Of a DNA stretch of 64,000 bases, positions 54,641-61,757 are shown piece by piece. Where the stretch lies: NCBI GenBank assembly GCA_949987705.1, contig CATLJY010000107.1:1-64000 (forward strand), in the 5' to 3' direction. Position 1 is the stretch's first letter. Each line of letters begins with the position of its first letter. This DNA is from Thereva unica. Its lineage: Eukaryota; Arthropoda; Insecta; Diptera; Therevidae. A program made the translations under genes and the position numbers. A model generated the notes under the pieces. That model did not search any database, was not told the DNA's origin, and worked only from the letters and a program-made list of their open reading frames with translations.

Positions 54641-57601
54641 TTAAGGGTTAAAAGGAACGGGGGGGTATTGAAGAAGGTGGTGATGAACCCTGCGTTTGAA
54701 CTCTTGGATGTTGTAGGAGCTCGGAAATACTGTCTGCGAGAGACTATTCCACAGTCGAGTTGTTCTATTAACAAACGAATTCATATCTTGTTGAGTGCGT
54801 GAAAGGGGGAGTTGCAGGTGAAGGGAATGAGACGAGTGGGCTAATCTGGTGTTGCGGTTATAAGATTGCCGTGGAGGCAGGAGAGCGTTTAACTCGGAGG
54901 AACAGTCATTATGATAGTAGCGATAAAATTTAGTCAATGCTGCTACATTCCTACGGTGGCTGAGGGGGTCGATGGTGGAGCCAGCGATGTCGTCATCAAT
55001 TAATTTAAGGGCCTTTTTTTGGACCTTATCTAACCATGCCAAGGTGGTTATTGGAGCGCCGCCCCAAACGAGGGAGTTATATTCGAGAAGAGGCCGTATG
55101 TAGGATTTATAAATAACAGCGCGGGCCGATGGCTGGAGGAGGAACTTGCACCTCTTAAGAAATCCCAAGCACTGGGATGCTTGTTTGGCGATTTGGAATA
55201 TGTGATCATTCCATCGAAGGTCTTTGGCTAATGTCACGCCTAAGATGTGTAGGGATGGGTCGGCCTTTAGTTCAACGTCATCCACTGTCAAGGATGGTGA
55301 GGTGTTGAACTTCTTTTTTGAGATAAGACAGTACTTGGTTTTAGAGGGGTTGAATTTGACACGATTCTTCTCTCCCCAATCTAGAATTAGTTTGATGTCT
55401 TTTTTAATAGACTTGAACATTAGTTCACGATCATCAAGACAGGATCTGGCATGTGTCCGTCTTGTATCGAAGCTGTACGAGTAACGTAGAGTACCGTCGT
55501 CAGCGAAGCTGAGAAGTGGGTTGGAGGGGATTGAAAGTAGGTCATTTATAAAGATGAGAAAAAGGGCCGGTGATAAAATTGACCCCTGAGGGACCCCCGC
55601 AGAGATGGGGTGAGATTCAGATTTGACGCCATCCAATAATACCTTAATTGAACGGCCGGAAAGGAAACTCTCAATCCACTTATACAGAAGTGAGTCAATT
55701 CCAATAGCTTGGAGTTTAGCTAACAAGGCTGAGTGCCATACTCTATCAAAAGCCTTGGAGATATCCAAAGCAACCAAACTAGATTCGCCAGATCCATGCA
55801 AACTTCGGCTGAGGTGTTCTGTAAGGCAAATTAAAAGATCACCAGTGGATCTTTTTTGACGGAAGCCGTATTGTTTGTCGCTGATAAGTTGGTTGGATTC
55901 TAGATATCCCATAAGCTTTTTGTTAATTATCGTCTCCATGGTTTTGGAGAGAATAGAAGTAATTGCTATTGGGCGGTAGTTGGAGGGATCGCTGGAGTCA
56001 CCTTTTTTCGGTATTGGCTGAACATGGGCAAGTTTCCAAGAGTCTGGGTAAACTCCGGAAGAGTATGATAGGGCAAAAAGTTTGCGCAGAGGTCTAGCCA
56101 AAGGTGAGGCGCATTGTTTTAAGACGATAGGGGGTATATTATCGGGTCCAGTCGATTTGTTTACATCGAGCTCCTTGAGGCACCTGTACACCTCGCGAGT
56201 CCTGAAGAAAACCCTGTCCATTAGATGAGCGCTGAGCTCAAGAACCGGGGGTAGCATATCAGTTTGGGGTAAAGAAGAATTGGAAGCAAACAGAGATGCT
56301 AATAAATCGGCCTTGGATTTGCTGTCTGTTATCACCTTCTCATTGTGGATAAGTGAAGGAGTTGTGGATGAAGTGAAATTCTTCTTAATGGAGCTTACCA
56401 AGGACCAGAAGTTCTTGCTACCAGAGGTTGCATTAAGGAGTTTACTTCTCAACTTGCTGTCAAATGAATTTTTGACATTCCTGATGGTGACTTTACAGGA
56501 ATTTCTTAGTTTTATATACTCTGCACGGAGCGATTCACTCGGGGAGCTCTTGTAAGCTCGAAAGGCGGCTTCTTTATTTCTGATTGCATTCATACACTCC
56601 TGATTAAACCATCTGTTGGGCCTAGCCTTCACAGATTTAGTAGTATGAGGAATGAACAAATGCATTCCTGCCTGTATGATCCTAGAAATACGGATAGCGG
56701 CAGAGTTGGCGTTTCTATTCCGGAAACACAGGTTCCAGTCTGTAGACTGGAAGAAATTAATAAGCCCCAGCCAATTGGCCTTCCCATAATGCCATACAGT
56801 TCTTCGAACTGGTTTGGGAGGGGTGGGAAATTCGAATGGGAAGTTAGCACTGATTAGGCAGTGGTCTGAATTGCCGAGAGGTGAATCAACTTCGACGGAG
56901 TAACGCGCTGGATGAGAAGTTAGAAAAAGATCAAGGAGATATCCTCCTTGACCAGCAACATCAGGGACTCTTGTGGGATGATCCACAATTTGTTGCAAGT
57001 TATTGATGTCTGCAAAGAGCTCGACGTCCTTGCCAGAAATACTGGTGCCATTTGAGTAAGTCAGCCATTTAACGTTGTGAACATTGAAATCACCCGCAAC
57101 GATGATTTCACAGTCAGGATTGGACGACAAAAATCCCGAGATTTGTTCGGAAATAGTATCAAAAGATAAGGTGGAGGCTTCGTTACTTATGTTAGGGCTT
57201 CTGTATAGGAAGCAGAAGAATATGACGTGGCTTTGGAAAATGATTTTAATCCAAAGATAATTAAAATCTGAAGTTGTGCTTGAATGTATTTTACAATAAG
57301 CCACGTCGTCCCTAACATAAATGGCAATACCCCTATGGGGGGAGAGATTGTGCACTAAAGTGTACCCCGACACCTGGTAATAACCTAAGTCATTATCGGG
57401 TGATATTTGGGTTTCACTTAGTGCGAAGATTGGGGGTTTGTAACTAGATAAGTGGCACTCAACAAAAGAGAAATTCGCTTGAAGTCCACGAATGTTACAA
57501 AAGTCAATACCAAAACTTGACTTGTAACGGGACTTCGGTTGCGCGGGTTCAATCGCCACATTCTTTGGGATATTTTCCGGAATTACACTTGCCGCATCCA
57601 T
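54641..57601 (-). CDS. LINE-B ORF: apurinic-like endonuclease and reverse transcriptase
   Basis: A 986-residue protein from the first ATG at 57601. An in-frame TTG three codons earlier (57610) is a less likely start, and an in-frame TGA at 57626-57628 closes the frame upstream. Residue numbers here count from that TTG. The endonuclease/exonuclease/phosphatase domain spans about 34-260: CNIRGL near 38-43, SETQ (catalytic Glu 66), AGDFN 172-176, and GNSDH ending at His 250. The reverse transcriptase spans about 480-800: NYRPIAI near 544, QYGFR 580, motif A DISKAFD 616-622, motif B GVPQGS 672-677, and motif C FADD 702-705, with Phe in place of the commoner Tyr. The thumb has RPLLEYNSLVWG near 839-850. 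The family nicks DNA and primes reverse transcription at the nick. There is no RNase H domain and no zinc knuckle. It resembles jockey/CR1-group proteins; the clade is uncertain. Confidence 0.95.
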   Translation of the reverse strand: MDAASVIPENIPKNVAIEPAQPKSRYKSSFGIDFCNIRGLQANFSFVECHLSSYKPPIFALSETQISPDNDLGYYQVSGYTLVHNLSPHRGIAIYVRDDVAYCKIHSSTTSDFNYLWIKIIFQSHVIFFCFLYRSPNISNEASTLSFDTISEQISGFLSSNPDCEIIVAGDFNVHNVKWLTYSNGTSISGKDVELFADINNLQQIVDHPTRVPDVAGQGGYLLDLFLTSHPARYSVEVDSPLGNSDHCLISANFPFEFPTPPKPVRRTVWHYGKANWLGLINFFQSTDWNLCFRNRNANSAAIRISRIIQAGMHLFIPHTTKSVKARPNRWFNQECMNAIRNKEAAFRAYKSSPSESLRAEYIKLRNSCKVTIRNVKNSFDSKLRSKLLNATSGSKNFWSLVSSIKKNFTSSTTPSLIHNEKVITDSKSKADLLASLFASNSSLPQTDMLPPVLELSAHLMDRVFFRTREVYRCLKELDVNKSTGPDNIPPIVLKQCASPLARPLRKLFALSYSSGVYPDSWKLAHVQPIPKKGDSSDPSNYRPIAITSILSKTMETIINKKLMGYLESNQLISDKQYGFRQKRSTGDLLICLTEHLSRSLHGSGESSLVALDISKAFDRVWHSALLAKLQAIGIDSLLYKWIESFLSGRSIKVLLDGVKSESHPISAGVPQGSILSPALFLIFINDLLSIPSNPLLSFADDGTLRYSYSFDTRRTHARSCLDDRELMFKSIKKDIKLILDWGEKNRVKFNPSKTKYCLISKKKFNTSPSLTVDDVELKADPSLHILGVTLAKDLRWNDHIFQIAKQASQCLGFLKRCKFLLQPSARAVIYKSYIRPLLEYNSLVWGGAPITTLAWLDKVQKKALKLIDDDIAGSTIDPLSHRRNVAALTKFYRYYHNDCSSELNALLPPRQSYNRNTRLAHSSHSLHLQLPLSRTQQDMNSFVNRTTRLWNSLSQTVFPSSYNIQEFKRRVHHHLLQYPPVPFNP

Positions 57602-58011
57602 CAGAGGCAATAAAATTTGTCCGCGTCAAAGTGTTATGCCTTTTGAAACGGGGCAAACTTTATCGACCGACAGATTTTGGGCGCGGCACCTGCAAGTCCG
57701 GGGTCTGAGAGAGGGTAGGGAGCAAGGGTACTTACTTTTGCCGTTCGTCGGTCGTGTCTTTCGTTGATGTCGTCTAGTGAAGTGTGGTGAGCCTTCGCGT
57801 AGACTGCAGCGCCGGATGAGTTTCTATTGTTTGTTTGTTTTTTATGGGTTTTTGTTCACTATGAATTTTTTTTTGTATGGAATTTAACTTTTTTTATTCA
57901 TTTTATTTTATTTTATTTTTTGTTATTTTATTTTAGGGATCACTTCTATTACTGCGAAATTAAGAGACCGGAACAGCAAACGTCCGAACACCTCGCTGTC
58001 CCAGACCAAAC
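57602..58011 (-). promoter_or_regulatory. LINE-B 5' untranslated region
   Basis: Non-coding 5' part of LINE-B on the minus strand, beginning GTTTGGTCTGGGACAGCG at the satellite junction. It has an A-rich middle (57830-57940) and no ORF long enough for a gag protein. Part of it, at 57631-57675, is related to the SINE at 61530-61574 (18 of the first 20 bases identical, about 32 of 45 overall). Non-LTR elements of this group commonly carry an internal promoter here. I see no specific promoter motif that I would defend. Confidence 0.6.
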
Positions 58012-61000
58012 TTTGAAGAATGTAACTTAATTTCGACGAATAAAGTGAATTTAAGTTATGTTGGATGTATTTGATGAATATAACTTAATTTCGACGAATA
58101 AAGTGAATTTAAGTTATTTTGGATGTATTTGATGAATATAACTTAATTTCGACGAATAAAGTGAATTTAAGTTATTTTGGATGTATTTGATGAATATAAC
58201 TTAATTTCGACGAATAAAGTGAATTTAAGTTATTTTGGATGTATTTGATGTATATAACTTAATTTCGATGAATAAAGTGAATTTAAGTTATTTTCGATGT
58301 ATTTGATGAATATAACTTAATTTCGACGAATAAAGTGAATTTAAGTTATTTTGGATCTATTTGATGAATATAACTTAATTTCGACGAATAAAGTTAATTT
58401 AAGTTATTTTGGATGTATTTGAAGAATGTAACTTAATTTCGACGAATAAAGTGAATTTAAGTTATTTTGGATGTATTTGATGAATATAACTTAATTTCGA
58501 CGAATAAAGTGAATTTAAGTTATTTTGGATGTATTTGATGAATATAACTTAATTTCGACGAATAAAGTGAATTTAAGTTATTTTGGATGTATTTGAAGAA
58601 TGTAACTTAATTTCGACGAATAAAGTGAATTTAAGTTATTTTGGATGTATTTGAAGAATGTAACTTAATTTCGACGAATAAAGTGAATTTAAGTTATTTT
58701 GGATGTATTTGATGAATATAACTTAATTTCGACGAATAAAGTGAATTTAAGTTATTTTGGATGTATTTGATGAATATAACTTAATTTCGACGAATAAAGC
58801 GAATTTAAGTTATTTTGGATGTATTTGAAGAATGTAACTTAATTTCGACGAATAAAGTGAATTTAAGTTATGTTGGATGTATTTGATGAATATAACTTAA
58901 TTTCGACGAATAAAGTGAATTTAAGTTATTTTGGATATATTTGATGAATATAACTTAATTTCGACGAATAAAGTGAATTTAAGTTATTTTGGATGTATTT
59001 GATGAATATAACTTAATTTCGACGAATAAAGTGAATTTAAGTTATTTTGGATGTATTTGATGAATATAACTTAATTTCGATGAATAAAGTGAATTTAAGT
59101 TATTTTGGATGTATTTGATGAATATAACTTAATTTCGACGAATAAAGTGAATTTAAGTTATTTTGGATGTACCTATTTGATGAATATAACTTAATTTCGA
59201 CGAATAAAGTGAATTTAAGTTATTTTGGATGTATTTGATGAATATAACTTAATTTCGATGAATAAAGTGAATTTAAGTTATTTTTGATGTATTTGATGAA
59301 TATAACTTAATTTCGACGAATAAAGTGAATTTAAGTTATTTTGGATGTATTTGAAGAATGTAACTTAATTTCGATGAATAAAGTGAATTTAAGTTATTTT
59401 GGATGTATTTGATGAATATAAATTAATTTCGACGAATAAAGTGAATTTAAGTTATTTTGAATGTATTTGATGAATATAACTTAATTTCGACGAATAAAGT
59501 GAATTTAAGTTATTTTGGATGTATTTGAAGAATGTAACTTAATTTCGACGAATAAAGTGAATTTAAGTTATTTTGGATGTATTTGAAGAATGTAACTTAA
59601 TTTCGACGAATAAAGTGAATTTAAGTTATTTTGGATGTATTTGAAGAATGTAACTTAATTTCGACGAATAAAGTGAATTTAAGTTATTTTGGATGTATTT
59701 GATGAATATAACTTAATTTCGACCAATAAAGTGAATTTAAGTTATTTTGGATGTATTTGATGAATATAACTTAATTTCGACGAATAAAGTGAATTTAAGT
59801 TATTTTGGATGTATTTGAAGAATGTAACTTAATTTCGACGAATAAAGTGAATTTAAGTTATTTTGGATGTATTTGATGAATATAACTTAATTTCGACGAA
59901 TAAAGTGAATTTAAGTTATTTTGGATGTATTTGATGAATATAACTTAATTTCGACGAATAAAGTGAATTTAAGTTATTTTGGATGTATTTGATGAATATA
60001 ACTTAATTTCGATGAATAAAGTGAATTTAAGTTATTTTCGATGTATTTGATGAATATAACTTAATTTCGACGAATAAAGTGAATTCAAGTTATTTTGGAT
60101 CTATTTGATGAATATAACTTAATTTCGACGAATAAAGTGAATTTAAGTTATTTTGGATGTATTTGATGAATATAACTTAATTTCGACGAATAAAGTGAAT
60201 TTAAGTTATTTTGGATGTATTTGATGAATATAACTTAATTTCGACGAATAAAGTGAATTTAAGTTATTTTGGATGAATTTGATGAATATAACTTAATTTC
60301 GACGAATAAAGTGAATTTAAGTTATTTTGGATGTATTTGATGACTATAACTTAATTTCGATGAATAAAGTGAATTTAAGTTATTTTCGATGTATTTGATG
60401 AATTAACTTAATTTCGACGAATAAAGTGAATTTAAGTTATTTTGGATGTATTTGAAGAATGTAACTTAATTTCGATGAATAAAGTGAATTTAAGTTATTT
60501 TGGATGTATTTGATGAATATAACTTAATTTCGACGAATAAAGTGAATTTAAGTTATTTTGAATGTATTTGATGAATATAACTTAATTTCGACGAATAAAG
60601 TGAATTTAAGTAATTTTGGATGTATTTGAAGAATGTAACTTAATTTCGACGAATAAAGTGAATTTAAGTTATTTTGGATGTATTTGAAGAATGTAACTTA
60701 ATTTCGACGAATAAAGTGAATTTAAGTTATTTTGGATGTATTTGAAGAATGTAACTTAATTTCGACGAATAAAGTGAATTTAAGTTATTTTGGATGTATT
60801 TGAGGAATATAACTTAATTTCGACGAATAAAGTGAATTTAAGTTATTTTGGATGTATTTGATGAATATAACTTAATTTCGACGAATAAAGTGAATTTAAG
60901 TTATTTTGGATGTATTTGAAGAATGTAACTTAATTTTGACGAATAAAGTGAATTTAAGTTATTTTGGATGTATTTGATGAGTATAACTTAATTTCGATGA

Positions 61001-61262
61001 ATAAAGTGAATTTAAGTTATTTTCGATGTATTTGATGAATATAACTTAATTTCGACGAATAAAGTGAATTTAAGTTATTTTGGATGTATTTGATGAATAT
61101 AACTTAATTTCGACGAATAAAGTGAATTTAAGTTATTTTGGATGTATTTGATGAATATAACTTAATTTCGACGAATAAAGTGAATTTAAGTTATTTTGGA
61201 TGTATTTGATGAATATAAGTTAATTTCGACGAATAAAGTGAATTTAAGTTATTTTGGATGTA
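58012..61262 (+). repeat. 58-bp satellite array, block 5
   Basis: About 56 monomers between LINE-B and the SINE, same orientation as the rest. The first resumes inside a monomer at TTTGAAGAATG. Notable variants are GGATGTACCTATTTG (a 4-bp insertion near 59165), GTTATGTTGGATG at 58060 and 58871, and a 1-bp loss in GATGAATTAAC near 60401. No genes. Confidence 0.98.
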
Positions 61263-61322
61263 TTTTTTTTTTTTTTTTTTTTTTATGTGATAGACTAGAG
61301 GCTTAGGGAAAGCCCCTTTGTA

Positions 61323-61379
61323 CTGTTCGACAATCTATTTTTTTTTTTTTTTTTTTTTTTTGTATAGAATGTCGAACAG
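61323..61379. repeat. Inverted repeat around an internal poly(T) run in the SINE
   Basis: CTGTTCGACAATCTAT at 61323-61338 pairs with ATAGAATGTCGAACAG at 61364-61379 with one mismatch. Between them are 23 T and GT. In the SINE RNA (minus strand) this gives a 16-bp stem with an oligo(A) loop just before the LINE-like 3' tail. Confidence 0.85.
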
Positions 61380-61690
61380 CAGCTCTAGCCGATAGAGAGT
61401 AGAAAGAGAGAGAGAAGTAGGAAGGAGCTGCCACAACCTCGCCGCGATTTTTTTTTTTTGATTCCACCCACCTACTTCCAACCATTTCGCGACTCTGGCA
61501 TCGGGGCATTTGAGAAACAACTTGCTGGAGTGTTATGCCTCCTGAAACGAGTTGAATCTCATCAGCCAACCGATGACATGCGCTTGGTGGAGCGGGGAAG
61601 GACTAGCGAAGGCTATGACAGGAGGAATCAGGAATGTAAAGAGGGGAGAAGAAAGAAGGTGAAAAAGGCGAAGGACCGTGGGGCTGGCCG

Positions 61691-61701
61691 GGATTCGAAC
61701 C
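61691..61701 (-). promoter_or_regulatory. Pol III box B of the SINE
   Basis: GGTTCGAATCC on the minus strand fits the box B consensus GGTTCGANTCC exactly. Its spacing from box A (about 32 nt between the boxes) is that of tRNA genes. Confidence 0.9.
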
Positions 61702-61733
61702 CGGGACCTCTGGGATAGTAGTCAGGCGCCTTA

Positions 61734-61744
61734 CCCCTAGACTA
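61734..61744 (-). promoter_or_regulatory. Pol III box A of the SINE
   Basis: TAGTCTAGGGG on the minus strand fits the box A consensus TRGYNNARNNG at every position. It lies about 12 nt from the 5' end of the element. Confidence 0.85.
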
Positions 61745-61757
61745 CCGAGGCCCCCAA

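Larger units (their letters stand above)
54501..58011 (-). mobile_element. LINE-B: non-LTR retrotransposon with poly(A) tail
   Basis: A 3.5-kb insertion read on the minus strand: about 410 bp of 5' sequence, one long intact ORF (54641-57601), about 80 bp of 3' sequence ending TCACATA, then a run of about 24 A (T at 54498-54521). The left flank ends GGATGTATTT and the right flank resumes TTTGAAGAATG, so the insertion is between GTA and TTTGA of a monomer with at most a 3-4-bp duplication, hidden by the T run. No gag-like ORF1 is present, so the copy is either 5'-truncated upstream of the endonuclease ORF or belongs to a single-ORF lineage. The lack of stops or frameshifts suggests a young copy. 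Confidence 0.95.
61680..61755 (-). tRNA. tRNA-related SINE head (not a functional tRNA)
   Basis: On the minus strand the T-arm is well formed (CCGGG, loop TTCGAAT, CCCGG), and the D-arm can pair GTCT with AGGC around a GGGG-containing loop. The acceptor stem pairs only in part and the anticodon arm does not make a convincing five-pair stem, so I do not assign an anticodon. The pattern of intact internal promoter and decayed cloverleaf, followed by a non-tRNA body and poly(A), is that of a SINE. By D-arm sequence it loosely resembles Glu/Asp-type tRNAs. Confidence 0.7.
61263..61757 (-). mobile_element. tRNA-derived SINE with composite body
   Basis: A 495-bp insertion. On the minus strand it begins with a tRNA-like head holding RNA polymerase III boxes A and B (61680-61755), continues through a body unrelated to tRNA, and ends in TCACATA followed by about 22 A (T at 61263-61284). 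The body includes a segment related to the LINE-B 5' region (61530-61574), a 12-base A run (T at 61448-61459) and a 23-base A run (T at 61339-61361) framed by an inverted repeat. The last 41 bp resemble the LINE-B 3' end. Flanks are GGATGTATTT on the left and ATTTGATGAAT on the right, so it entered the same monomer position as LINE-B. The short ORFs across it are chance. Confidence 0.88.

Noticed and set aside
54431..54802. 123-residue plus-strand ORF spanning satellite, poly(T) and the LINE-B end
   Set aside because: It crosses the insertion junction and reads the tail as polyphenylalanine; an artefact of the junction.
55224..57708. Several plus-strand ORFs inside LINE-B
   Set aside because: They are antisense shadows of the endonuclease-reverse transcriptase ORF.
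61303..61718. ORFs of 61-88 residues across the SINE
   Set aside because: They run through poly(A) and the tRNA-like head; SINEs do not code.
61680..61755. A functional host tRNA gene
   Set aside because: Boxes A and B are perfect, but the acceptor and anticodon stems pair poorly and the sequence continues into a tailed element inserted in the satellite.
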